Shown here: positions 1 to 9,378 of the stretch, in pieces
Layout: each line of letters starts with the position of its first letter
Position numbering within the stretch: the first letter of the stretch is position 1
Assembly (NCBI GenBank): GCA_027577595.1
Contig: JANBRJ010000009.1
Span: forward strand, 1-64,000
Direction of reading: 5' to 3'
DNA from: Coemansia sp. RSA 487
Lineage: Eukaryota > Kickxellomycota > Kickxellomycetes > Kickxellales > Kickxellaceae
Length of the DNA stretch: 64,000 nucleotides
The notes under the pieces: generated by a model
Database searches by the model: none
The model's input: the letters and a program-made list of their open reading frames with translations, nothing else
Told to the model about the DNA's origin: nothing
Translations under genes and position numbers: made by a program

Positions 1-74
1 AAAGGAAATAAAAGATAAAACATCATCTGAATACTCCTTGTTATCCATCCCAGGTCCATGCTCGATTCGTCACA
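1..74 (+). mobile_element. Right end of an LTR-like sequence, cut by the window edge
   Basis: This is the terminal 74 bases of the same family as the solo LTR at 46329-46592. It aligns nearly colinearly with positions 46520-46592 and ends in the same GTCACA terminus. The left part lies outside the window, so it cannot be told whether this is a solo LTR or one end of a longer element. Resemblance to the 46-kb copy is higher than to the copy at 2257-2499, which suggests a younger insertion than the latter. Fossil LTR retrotransposon sequence; the superfamily cannot be assigned. Confidence 0.6.
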
Positions 75-252
75 CTCAGCTTGCAAGTTGCAAGCTGATT
101 ATTATCACATTAGGACTATATAAATATTTTGTAGGCAGTTTATTGATCTAGATGATATAAAGTAATTGAAGATTGAGCTAAAGTAAAGCCATATAAAAAG
201 ATTGTTTGAAAAACAGTTTGTTATCGTTGCAAATGTGTTTGATAATCTTGAG

Positions 253-1881
253 CTAGGCCCTGGGAAATATCTTTCCCAAGTATACATTCAGTCTATCCAC
301 TTCATCCTCTGTGCATTTATAAGAGTTGCGAGCTGAAATGTGTTTCAAATTGAGGCTTATAGGCTCAACAATTGATTCCTCATCTTGTATGTCTGAAATC
401 AGCTCACCACATACTTTTGATTCCAATATGCCGAAATGAATCTTCTCCAAGTTTGGCATCCTAGAAAACAATGCTTTCAAGCTGTTGACATGGATTGGGC
501 AAACTATTTCTATGTCCTGAAGATATTTCCAGTCCATTTTCATAATGTTAAGAGGCTTGCGACCAAACCCAATTAGTACTCTAGAGTACTCTGCTAAATT
601 GTGGATTTTAAGAATATCATTCATATATGCGTATTTGTCAACAGCTTGGAATTCCTCTTGGGTATCCTTTGCGTAACTAGCAAATAGCTCTCTAGCTCTA
701 TCCAGATTAAACTTAGTAAAGTGAAGATATCCCCATTCCATCCTCAACTCAACATTTCTTATAGTTGTTGATCCATGAATCGATGACAGAAACGAGAGTT
801 CGGATGGACAGAGTTGAGTAATTACAGTTTCAAGTTTTGGTGCAATCACCTTGTAGTTGAATTTGCGTACAGGGTATTTCTGATTATAGGTTACCTCACC
901 AACCCTTAGTCGAAGCCATTTCAAATTAGCAAAGTTCAAACATCCTGGACTGCCATTGCTTTCAAATGAACTCCAATCAAGTTTACTACGTATAGGGTTT
1001 AAATCCAAGTATGTCAGACTTTCTGCACATACCTGAGGCATACATTTCATATTTAAATTATGCCCATCTACTTCAACATGTCTCAGGTTATCTGAAAAGC
1101 TAGGCACATCTTCAAGCGCCATTTGTGGATAATTGAATCCTGTCAGCTGGTGTGCATAGCCTTTGATCAATGACTTGGCAAATCTCAGAATTACAGATGG
1201 TGCATTAGTAAAGTCAATCCATTCAATATATTTTACTGACGGAATAAGTTGAGACAACTCTTCACCTATCAAGCTTGTTTCTGCAATACTAGGAGGTTCA
1301 TCAGTCACTATATCATCTCCAAAACATAATTCATAAATTAGCTCTACCCTTCTTACATTCTTTAATAAGCTGACATGACAGCGTATCTTTTCTATTATCC
1401 CTTGGAGACTGTGGGCTGGATCACAGGATGTTTTGACAAAGATTTGGACAGTTCTAGGCCAGCATTTTCCACCTTTCTTGTCAATTACATCCAGGTTAGT
1501 CTTGACTGTGTATGTTTCCACCTCAAGATCATCTGATTCATTAAATCTGCTATGTGTGTCAGAGCCCTCCGAATCAGAACCTTCGGAATTTGAGTCTTCA
1601 GAACCGGAGACATCATAATCTGAGTCCTCTAAATCAGCATAATTTCGAATTGGGCCACCATCTCCATTATTGAGCTTTCTGATATGAATGCACCCAACAA
1701 AGGATATCATGTGCACATTTGGAAGGGCTAGTTCTCTCCACACCCTGCAAACGGACAGAAGCGCAAGCTTGGTTCTCCATGTTTTTAGCCTGTAGTGGCA
1801 GGAGGATGGATAGCCAGGACCACTGCAAGCCCAATATAAAATCCTTGCAAGAACCACATCGGGAAGCTCGTTGATATGCAT
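253..1881 (-). CDS. F-box-like protein, copy 1
   Basis: A single-exon gene of 542 residues starting at a true ATG. Residues 1-65 hold an F-box-like motif: a leucine- and proline-led opening (INELPDVVLARIL), then a tryptophan/arginine segment ending in LLSVCRVWRELALPNV. The rest is leucine-rich, irregular and matches no domain I can name. F-box proteins usually tether substrates to SCF ubiquitin ligases; that role is inferred here. A full-length paralogue lies at 44654-46225 in the same orientation. Copy 1 differs by an acidic serine repeat (SEGSDSEGSD type) at about residues 85-110 that copy 2 lacks. The gene lies between two same-orientation LTR sequences (1-74 and 2257-2499). Substrate and function are unknown. 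Confidence 0.7.
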   Translation of the reverse strand: MHINELPDVVLARILYWACSGPGYPSSCHYRLKTWRTKLALLSVCRVWRELALPNVHMISFVGCIHIRKLNNGDGGPIRNYADLEDSDYDVSGSEDSNSEGSDSEGSDTHSRFNESDDLEVETYTVKTNLDVIDKKGGKCWPRTVQIFVKTSCDPAHSLQGIIEKIRCHVSLLKNVRRVELIYELCFGDDIVTDEPPSIAETSLIGEELSQLIPSVKYIEWIDFTNAPSVILRFAKSLIKGYAHQLTGFNYPQMALEDVPSFSDNLRHVEVDGHNLNMKCMPQVCAESLTYLDLNPIRSKLDWSSFESNGSPGCLNFANLKWLRLRVGEVTYNQKYPVRKFNYKVIAPKLETVITQLCPSELSFLSSIHGSTTIRNVELRMEWGYLHFTKFNLDRARELFASYAKDTQEEFQAVDKYAYMNDILKIHNLAEYSRVLIGFGRKPLNIMKMDWKYLQDIEIVCPIHVNSLKALFSRMPNLEKIHFGILESKVCGELISDIQDEESIVEPISLNLKHISARNSYKCTEDEVDRLNVYLGKIFPRA

Positions 1882-2129
1882 TGCTGAAACACTCTAAAAG
1901 AGTTAAAAGTTGGATTATGCAAAAAAATAGAGCAAAGGGAAAGAAAAATGTATGTACATACGCTTTTATCCCTTCAAAATGTTACAAATAAAAGCCTTGA
2001 CGGAACTAAAGTTCCTTAACTTTATTTTCCATGAACAATCTGGCTTTTGTACCGATACAAAACACTACAGTAATTAAACCTGTGATTGTGACTCACCATG
2101 CAACTCGCATGCCGATCATTATCACACAA

Positions 2130-2256
2130 AAGATATTTCAAGGCATTATTTGCACCATATTATAAAGAGCTATTGCACAAAGGAGTTGTGTGCTAATGCT
2201 AAACGAAAAGTCCTTGTGTTTCTCCACTGTCTTTGAGCTACAGTCTCGCTGGTACA
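2130..2256 (-). repeat. Duplicated 5' flank of the F-box-like genes
   Basis: This sequence upstream of copy 1 is clearly related to 46593-46715 upstream of copy 2. Shared blocks include AAGGCATTA, TGTACTAATGCTAA-like and GCAGTCTCGCTGGT. The F-box gene was therefore duplicated with several hundred bases of 5' flank. Homology stops at GCTGGT, four bases before an LTR-like sequence starts in copy 1. In copy 2 an LTR sits between the gene and this block. Confidence 0.65.
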
Positions 2257-2499
2257 TGCCACGCTAGTGTGTTGTATGCAAGGTTGGCCCATTGTCATAG
2301 GTTTGCACAATCACTAAACGTTAGCACTGCAATAGTGCACTATACGTAACAGCCCTCTATTACATATAAGGGCAGCATTTCCCATGGTCATTGCCTTTGA
2401 GAAAAAAGGCATGTATTTTTATTTTACCTAGTTTGAAGGAAATAAGATCTATAGAAACTATGTGTTATTTTATCCTGGGTCCACGGTAAATCCGTCACA
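2257..2499 (+). mobile_element. LTR-like sequence (fossil)
   Basis: A 243-base homologue of the solo LTR at 46329-46592. Shared blocks include the left end (ACGCTAGTGTGTTGT), the central GCAATAGTGCACTATA and the ACATATAA-GGGCAGCATTTCC stretch, and both end in CCGTCACA or its equivalent. Its flanks (GTACA and AAGTC) are not a matching target-site duplication, so it is old, or one side was rearranged. It starts where homology between the two F-box upstream regions ends. LTR retrotransposon family, superfamily not assignable; a worn solo copy. Confidence 0.65.
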
Positions 2500-3006
2500 A
2501 AGTCAATGTGAACTAGTCATAGGCTTTATCGGCAATCCAAACTCCAGCCTCTCATTAAATACATTACGGGAGAGTTGTATTTATACTGCGATGTATTGAT
2601 TTGATAAAAAGAATAAAAATACGAGATGACGATTTGGTTGCTTCGCAAGCATAGTTTTTATGTCTTCGTGTATCGGGTTCATTTAGATCATGAATCACGG
2701 GAGTATTGCTCCAGATCACCACATGTTCTCCCCTGATTCACAATTCGTCAACCAAACACAGTATGTGAGGTTGTGTTTATACAAATATTTCTTTACAAAA
2801 TAACCACTGTCCGCTTTGCCGATCACTTTCACAAGACATCTTTTTATTCGCACAGCTGCGGAATCAAGAGATTTTCCAAACAGTATTCAAGCAAGCCAGG
2901 GAAAGTGACAGTTTCTGCTTTTCGCCTTTCTTCTCTATTTCTCATCGTTGATGTTTTTCTCTCCCCATACACTTTTATTGCCCCATTTCTAGCTGCTACA
3001 CAGTCA
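2500..3006. other. Gene-free stretch holding a dispersed repeat
   Basis: No reading frame here looks coding. It contains the inverted copy of a dispersed repeat (2582-2723) and presumably the promoter of the DUF4246 gene that follows. The frame upstream of that gene's ATG at 3007 stays open but reads like untranslated sequence. Confidence 0.5.
2582..2723 (-). repeat. Dispersed repeat, inverted copy of 9536-9679
   Basis: Read on the minus strand this segment closely matches 9536-9679 on the plus strand. They share GGTGATCTGGAG, ACTCCCGTGATTCATGATC, TAAATGAACCCGA and TTTTTATCAAATCAATACATC. The two copies lie 6.8 kb apart in opposite orientation. No terminal repeats or target duplications could be defined, so the element class is unknown. 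Confidence 0.65.
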
Positions 3007-4719
3007 ATGTCACTCTCTTCTTTATTCCTGAATAAATACGGGCCAAAGCCGCTGACCAGGTTGTTCAGGTCACCGTTCATATCGCTCGTTGAAAGACGTA
3101 TTATCAACTCTAGCGCCGAAATCCGCAAGAACCCAGATTGGATAGCCTTGATTGATAACGAAGAAGAGCGCAAGCGTTGGTCAGAGATGGCTGCAGAGAA
3201 ATTTGGAACGACGCCAACGGACATGGAGTATATATTTGAAGAGCTTGCTTACTACAAGACTCTTCAAGAGAATTGCCAAGGCACGATGGTTCTAGGAGGC
3301 GCCGGCATGGTGTGGGTAAATGATGTTCCAGATGATAACCAACTGTTAAGGGAGGTCAAGCATTATGCAGCTGTTCTGGAAGCCCATCCCAAACAAAAGA
3401 TTGAACTAAAGGACAATGCCACTCTGATGCTCATCGATCCACTGCTCTATCCGCTTGACTATGAGCTGTCGCATCTGCTACCAAGTCCAATTGAATCGCC
3501 AGCTGCTGCGCTCAGGGTCAGTACTTTCGGTGATAGACCTGGATCATTTGAGGCGTGGTCCAAGGTCGTGGCTGAACTAAACAAGGATATCAAAACAGAA
3601 GACAATATTTACACAGATTGTGATCAGGGTAATGGATTTTGCTGGCTGCCAACTGACATTCGAGTCAACGCAGATGGATCGGTAGGCATAAAATCATATA
3701 TCAACAATTTGCATCCTATTCATCACTCTTCCTTTTACGCAACGCTTTCCAAGGTTCTCGAAAGAACCATTCCACTTTTTGAGCAAGTATTAACAGATCT
3801 AGTACATCCTACCAATGTGCGGGTATCGGTGGATGACTACGAATGTGTTCACTTTACTGCACCACATCCAAATGATGTTGACTGGGACGAAGTCGATTTG
3901 AACGTTGAGGAAGATGATATCTGGGAGGCTTGGGAACAAGGAATTGTCTACACAGAGCCAGTACCTGGCGCATTTGTAGAACCAGATCGTCCGTTAGTTC
4001 CTTATAGTCTGCGCGGAGAAGCCCTACAGGTTGTCGTTGAAATGAAAAATATGCATTTGACGCCGGAAAATCCCGAATACAAGCCGTTTAGATCGCACGG
4101 GGTGAATAGATGGCAGAACTCGGGTATTCCTAACGACAATATCGTAGCGACATCGATATGGTACTATGATATTGATAATATGGATATTTCAGGTATTGAA
4201 TTTCGAGACCCTATTGGTGCTTACGAAGAGTTGGACTATATCAACAGCATATTAGAGAAAAAGACGTTTTCGTATGTCTATGGCGAATCGAACGATATCG
4301 GTAAAGGGTTTGGATACGAACAGGTTGCTGGAAGTACTGAAATCAAGAGCGGTCGCGTTGTATGCTTTCCAAACTCGTACCAGTATCTCAGATCATCCGT
4401 AAAGCTGGCCGATCCATCCAAGCCTGGGCATGTAAAGATGCTGCTTTTCCATTTGGTTCATCCAGGCGTACGGCTCCCATCGACATCGATTGTAGCACCG
4501 CAGCAGCAGGACTGGTGGATTAAAGATGCATTTGCTACATCTCCACTCAAAGGCCTTCCACGAGAACTTTGCCACATGATCCAGCAGAAAGTCAATATGC
4601 CAATGTCTCTAGAAAAAGCGCGCAAAAAGTACCTTGATCCAAATGGCCTTCACTTACGCTATGAGGGTGAATCTGAAATCTATAACACCTACATACACTA
4701 TGGAGATATAATTGGTTGA
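3007..4719 (+). CDS. DUF4246 family protein
   Basis: A single-exon gene of 570 residues from the first ATG. An open frame continues upstream to 2773 but has no ATG there and looks like 5' untranslated sequence. The C-terminal third carries the hallmark of fungal DUF4246 proteins: GRVVCFPNSYQ, then a basic stretch ending in PGH, then LLFHLVHPGVRLPST followed by PQQ. DUF4246 proteins have a fold resembling 2-oxoglutarate/iron oxygenases, but no substrate is known to me. The N-terminus is shorter than in many relatives. Neighbours are repeats and an F-box-like gene, a typical accessory setting. Family assignment is firm; function is not. Confidence 0.85.
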   Translation: MSLSSLFLNKYGPKPLTRLFRSPFISLVERRIINSSAEIRKNPDWIALIDNEEERKRWSEMAAEKFGTTPTDMEYIFEELAYYKTLQENCQGTMVLGGAGMVWVNDVPDDNQLLREVKHYAAVLEAHPKQKIELKDNATLMLIDPLLYPLDYELSHLLPSPIESPAAALRVSTFGDRPGSFEAWSKVVAELNKDIKTEDNIYTDCDQGNGFCWLPTDIRVNADGSVGIKSYINNLHPIHHSSFYATLSKVLERTIPLFEQVLTDLVHPTNVRVSVDDYECVHFTAPHPNDVDWDEVDLNVEEDDIWEAWEQGIVYTEPVPGAFVEPDRPLVPYSLRGEALQVVVEMKNMHLTPENPEYKPFRSHGVNRWQNSGIPNDNIVATSIWYYDIDNMDISGIEFRDPIGAYEELDYINSILEKKTFSYVYGESNDIGKGFGYEQVAGSTEIKSGRVVCFPNSYQYLRSSVKLADPSKPGHVKMLLFHLVHPGVRLPSTSIVAPQQQDWWIKDAFATSPLKGLPRELCHMIQQKVNMPMSLEKARKKYLDPNGLHLRYEGESEIYNTYIHYGDIIG

Positions 4720-5855
4720 ATCTCTTCCGGCCATCACGGCTGTTGCTAATATTCTATACGCTTTTAAAGGCTACAATCATTGTTCAATGTTGATATGTCT
4801 TGGAGATTACATTGTTTTTAGGATTGCCTTGGCAAATGCTAGTTATTAAACTATTGATTATTGCAAAAACACATTTAAAGTTATTAGTAAAAACCTTCCA
4901 ATTAATAATACCCTATTTGGGTAAATGTTAGCGTTAGGTGCTGATGCCAATCTCGTTAGCAGACGTCCTAGTTGGCCTAGATATAATGTACCTTTCGCGT
5001 ATAAGAGTATCAACGTAAACATGTTTGCCTTAATGAGCTTAATTACTCAAAAGTACGCTAATATTGTATATTGCTTACCTGTATAATTATCTGAATTCTA
5101 CATTAGTTTCCAATATCTACATAATTAGTAGTTTACCAAAATATCAGCCAACGTTGTTTCTATTTTGACTGATTTGCGCATCGTGTCGCTTGTTGCCTCT
5201 TTGTCTTTATAGCTGGACGTCAATGCACGCAAAAAGTTACCCGTGTTGCTTTAAATGTGGCTTTCCATACACATGTGAATTGTTATACTAACTGGCAAGA
5301 ACGGTCGAAAAAACAAGTATGTGTGTTCATTAGCCGGAATCTATATTGCAGACGTATTCTCAGCTATTACCAAACCTTTTATTGTTTGAAAATCCCTCTA
5401 TAAACATGACTAGGCACACCTATGATAATTTGCACTGTACACAAGGCATATTTGGGCCCACTTCCCCTGGGCAAGTATCGTGTTTGTCCACAATATCAAT
5501 CTTTCACTCTTTAATTACTTTTATTTGGTTATTTCATTGTGGTCGAATAAACCAATAAACCTGCCTGCTATTGATGATGATATACTGTTTATTAGATATC
5601 CACGCAGATGCAGCAAAATTCTTGGGAAAACACTGAGACGATGCCGGATAGTCTCTATAGACGTCCACTATGTCCGGTTAAATGGCAGCTTGTGCCAGCC
5701 TCATGGCTATATGAATTAGATCATGGCTAAATGCCTTTACGAAGCCCGTAATCCCGTCGTTCTTTGATACACCATGATGGCTGTTTTTCGCAACCCAGCC
5801 TCACAAAGCTTAGTACACGGCTAGTGGGGAGCCCCGTCAGCCACACTGCTTATCC
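4720..5855. other. Gene-free stretch with a short direct repeat
   Basis: AT-rich sequence downstream of the DUF4246 gene with no convincing coding frame. At 5574-5642 it holds a copy of a repeat also present at 9468-9537. These two direct copies bracket the decayed frame, the coiled-coil frame and the AAA-ATPase/nuclease gene. Confidence 0.5.
5574..5642 (+). repeat. Direct repeat, left copy (partner 9468-9537)
   Basis: About 70 bases aligning with 9468-9537 at roughly four bases in five, including TACTGTTTATTA, ATATCCAC and TTGGGAAAAC. Both copies have the same orientation and lie 3.9 kb apart, on either side of the AAA-ATPase/nuclease gene. Similarity ends abruptly on both sides. Confidence 0.6.
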
Positions 5856-5869
5856 TTGCTTACTTCTTC

Positions 5870-6385
5870 TTTACCAGCTGTTGTCGTCTTCCTGATTGGA
5901 TACTCGAACTCTCATTCCTTGCTAGCCATATCTCTCTCACATACGCCAGTCGTTTTTATGTACGCCAGCTGCAATACAGATCTTACAATGATGACCGCCG
6001 AGTCTCGTGCCGTTCGCTGGTATGGATGCATGTTCTGTCATAGGGCCTCGGTGGCAGCCCTCCTGTCCTTCAGCATTATACCCACCATAGGGGTCCGCTT
6101 ACGGACGTACTTGTCAGTCCACGCAGCTACTGTGCTTCCCACCTGCGGTGCTGGCAGCTCCGGGTCTCCTATCGTACACTCGCGAAAGTGTTCTCTCGTT
6201 TCCTCTGGTGCTTTGTCGGTATGACCTCTTGGGTGGTACCGCATTTCCGGCTCCGGGCATACTTGCGAGTACCAAGCTGCCTCGCGCTTGGAAATGAAGA
6301 ACACGTGCCAAGATGTGTGCAACACATATAACCACCTATCGGGATATGACAGCAGCGAGTTATGGCATGCTATCGAGAACGACAA
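5870..6385 (-). pseudogene. Decayed open frame, possibly the 3' end of a LINE-like ORF
   Basis: The minus strand is open from 6385 to 6038. In the next frame it reads on to about 5900 as sensible protein (QNMHPYQRTARDSAV, LQLAYIKTTG), suggesting one coding sequence now broken. A Cys-containing stretch with APEETREHFREC resembles the zinc-knuckle tail behind some LINE reverse transcriptases. There is no catalytic domain in the window, so this is a weak call. It could also be the remnant of an unknown host gene. Confidence 0.25.
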
Positions 6386-6630
6386 CGTCTGGCAAGCTCG
6401 TGACTGCGTTCAAGGAGTTTGAACAAGTGGAAGTTGATACACAGGCATTCAATATGCTCTATGCGTCTGAGCAAGCTGCAATCCCGGTTAGGATCGAAAA
6501 GACACAAGCCGAGCTACGCAAAGTGAAGGCTCACGAAGCACAGCTTCAGGCGGAATACCAAGAGCTGCTTGATTGCAGGAACGCATTGGCTGCGGAAATC
6601 GGTGCTAAACTGGATTTTCAGCAAAAGTAA
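6313..6630 (+). CDS. Small coiled-coil protein or last exon, uncharacterised
   Basis: An open frame of 105 residues, or about 94 from the second ATG at 6346. From residue 40 on it is helix-forming and rich in Ala, Glu, Gln and Lys (EKTQAELRKVKAHEAQLQAEY), as expected for a coiled coil. The stop is followed by a T-rich stretch compatible with a 3' end. Potential acceptor sites (ACAG and GCAG) just before the second ATG mean it could be a terminal exon, but I found no upstream partner. I do not recognise it. It lies tail to tail with the AAA-ATPase/nuclease gene, 71 bases apart. Confidence 0.4.
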   Translation: MCATHITTYRDMTAASYGMLSRTTTSGKLVTAFKEFEQVEVDTQAFNMLYASEQAAIPVRIEKTQAELRKVKAHEAQLQAEYQELLDCRNALAAEIGAKLDFQQK

Positions 6631-6701
6631 TAGCCAATGTTTATTTTTTTCTGTTTCTGAAATTTTGACATGCTCTTTATTCACAATTGCATCAATCGCT
6701 C

Positions 6702-9378
6702 TTAGTTGGCGCTCTTAGTCAAAAGTTGTACTGGTTTCCACTTCCTAGTAGCGGCGTCGAGCTTGTGTAGCTGAGTCAGAATATGTACAACGTTGCTGCC
6801 AATAGCAATCCCAATGTCGACGCGCTCGGTGCACCCGGAAAGACAGGCTGGGTACCTATTTTCTATTATCTGGTCCAGCGCTTTTTTAGCCAAGGCTTCG
6901 TGGTGCCTAATGTTATCACGTTTTTCCCGAGGAATCAGCTTAAACTCAATTAGAACGCCGAACTGGTTTGGTTTGTTGTCGGTGCTGTATAGCCGCATCA
7001 GATGGTCACATTGCCCGTCGCCTGTGTAGTTCTCGCGTGTTGTAACAGCATGTGATACATGAGAGTATGCCTGATCTGGGTGCAAGAGTGCTCCAAGACA
7101 CGATGCTGCTGTCAATACCGTTGCCACAATGTTCGCATAATGCTTCTCCTTGTATTTTGCGTGGTTTGTGAGTGTGCCGAATGCCTCCATGATAAAGCTG
7201 GAAAGGATAGCGGTCTTGCCTTCCCAAAGCTCAACAAGCAACGACCCACGCGCATTGACGTCAGTTCTTTCCACAAACCCTGTTCCCAACAGTGTACGTG
7301 TGAAAAGAGTGCACCACACATTATATACCTCGTGGTTCGGGATGCACACCGAGTCTGGATGCTTGTGTGTCAGATAGCCAGCGAAAAGACAGAGCGTGAG
7401 CATTCCCTCTGTCGAATACTTACCGGAACCAATAATGTTCATATTTGGCTTTGGAAGCTGCAGTGAAACCGCCTGGCTGTTACTGAGAGCGAGATCGTGA
7501 TCAAGCCCACCAAGCCTTGTCTCCCTGTATTCGCGAATCAAGCTTTCCATTAAACAAATGGCTTGATCACAATGGTTGGTAAATTGCTCTTCGATAAGAT
7601 CGGTTGTACCTGTAGCTACCCAGTGCGCTCTGGCTGCAGGTCTAATGGCATCAGGTACGCTCCGAATCTCCCCATGCTCAGACGACTCTAGTTGGTTGCA
7701 GAGGCACTCTACAAATGCGCATACCGACCATGGGTTGTACTTGCCACGGAACCGCCCAAAATGATATCCGTTGTACCAATCCTTTATCACTGCCATAACC
7801 TCGTCCCTGTGTTCGGCTATCTGCGGAAAGCGAATGGCACTCTTTTCTAGCAGCCCCTCAACTTCCTTTGTGTTAAACCAGAATGAGTCTGTCAATGCGT
7901 CCAAGCCCTTGCCAGAGTGTTTGTAGGTGGCGCTGACGATACTGCCATCCCCTGTTACATTCTTGAATGGCACCATCGGAAAATCCACAATATTGTTCGC
8001 GCCGGATCCGAGCTCCGCCAGTGGTACTTCGAATACGCCAACCAAGAGTCCTTTACGAAGGTAGCGGTTATCCTATAGCACAAGAACAAACGGCAACTTT
8101 AACAAAAACGTGTATGTGTCAAACGCTTTACATAGATGGGAGGTTTGGGAGAGTTGCTTGCGGCTTACCTTGAACATTAGCTGAATCAAAACCTTGAGCG
8201 AGCTTTGCACCTCTTTCTTCTCTTTCTCGTCGCTCCATGATTCCAAATGGGAATGGATAAAAGGGACATCGTATTCGTCGATGAGTAGGATATATTTACC
8301 AATGCATTCGCCCACAAACTCCGATAAGCTTATAAAAAGCTGCATGGGCAGACTGGCATACTTGCTGGCAAACTCTTTGGCGTCATACCTAGCACCCTTG
8401 TAAACGGCGAGGGTTTCCTGAAGCGTTTGTAGGTATATGTTGGTGTTTTCAACTTTAACACCTTCGATAAGAGGGTATTCTTTCAGCCAATTATTGGCAG
8501 CAGTTGCAATCGCATCACAAAGACTGGCGAGGAACACTCCAGCTGGCGTCCTCTTACACACACTAAACGAGATGTGTATTACTGGGTGCTTCATGAAATG
8601 CTCGTCGAAAAACGCACGGTGCTTCTCCTTGAGCAATGAATCCTTGAACAGCAGTGTGCGCTTTAGCCGGCACTTTGTAGCAACGTCCATCTGTCGTATC
8701 TGCTCTGCCGATCGACCAAGCTCTTCAATCGCGCTGTCTGGAGCATCTAGGTGCGACTCTTCTGACGCCTTGCTAAAGAACAGAAGCAGCTGAATTAGGT
8801 TGTATGTTTTTCCGGAACGACGTGGCAAGCATATGCGACCAGATGACTTGACCATCTCCCAAAAGCCAATACAAAAAAGTGACTTGTCGACCGTGCAAAC
8901 TATCGCACTACCAGCATCGGTAAATGAGGCATTGACCCCCACACGAGTTCCAGAGACTCTGACTGGCGAACTGCTTAGTTTAAACAAACGCAATGCCTCT
9001 TCAGGAGCCCGCGGTTCTGGCGTATGTTGTTCCGGTGTTCGTATTTCGGGTGGTGGTGGACTGATGCTTAACGCTTCAGAAGACTGTGGTTCTGGTATAT
9101 GCTGCTCCAGTGTACGCAGTTCAGGTGGTGGACTGCTGCTTAGCACTTCAGGAAGGACAGTGGTGGTTTGTGGTTGCTGGTGTGACTTGTTTGCTCTGTG
9201 GGCGTTTCGCTTTCGGCGCATAAGCTCGTTTGTAATAGGCCCAATCTCGTCTTCATCATCAGGCTCGTTCTTCCTAGTGATTCAGAACTTTTGAAAACAA
9301 AAGCATGTTTAGTACGCATTGTTGGACATTGTCGACTGTCAAAATGAGCTCTAGAACTAAACGTTTGTACCTTTTCAT
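6702..9378 (-). CDS. AAA-ATPase-like and PD-(D/E)XK nuclease domain protein
   Basis: Exons 9371-9378 (tentative), 8169-9273 and 6702-8072 join in frame to 827 residues. Without the 8-base first exon, translation starts at 9221. The 8073-8168 intron has a clear donor (AAG/GTAAGC) and acceptor (CTATAG). Domains in order: a low-complexity N-terminus with two copies of an S-P-P-P-E-x-RT-x-EQH unit; a P-loop ATPase with Walker A PRRSGKT and Walker B YILLIDEYD, then the family's K-G-L-x-x-G-V-F signature across the splice; and a C-terminal restriction-like fold with D (CDHLMRLYS), ExK (IEFKL) and a QIIENRY helix. This pairing matches the AAA-ATPase_like plus PD-(D/E)XK (DUF1703) proteins of bacteria and some fungi, whose role is unknown. 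All key residues are present, so it looks intact. Direct repeats flank it. Confidence 0.8.

Noticed and set aside
2773-3006. Upstream extension of the DUF4246 gene
   Set aside because: The extension has no ATG until 3007 and reads as hydrophobic, AT-rich untranslated sequence.
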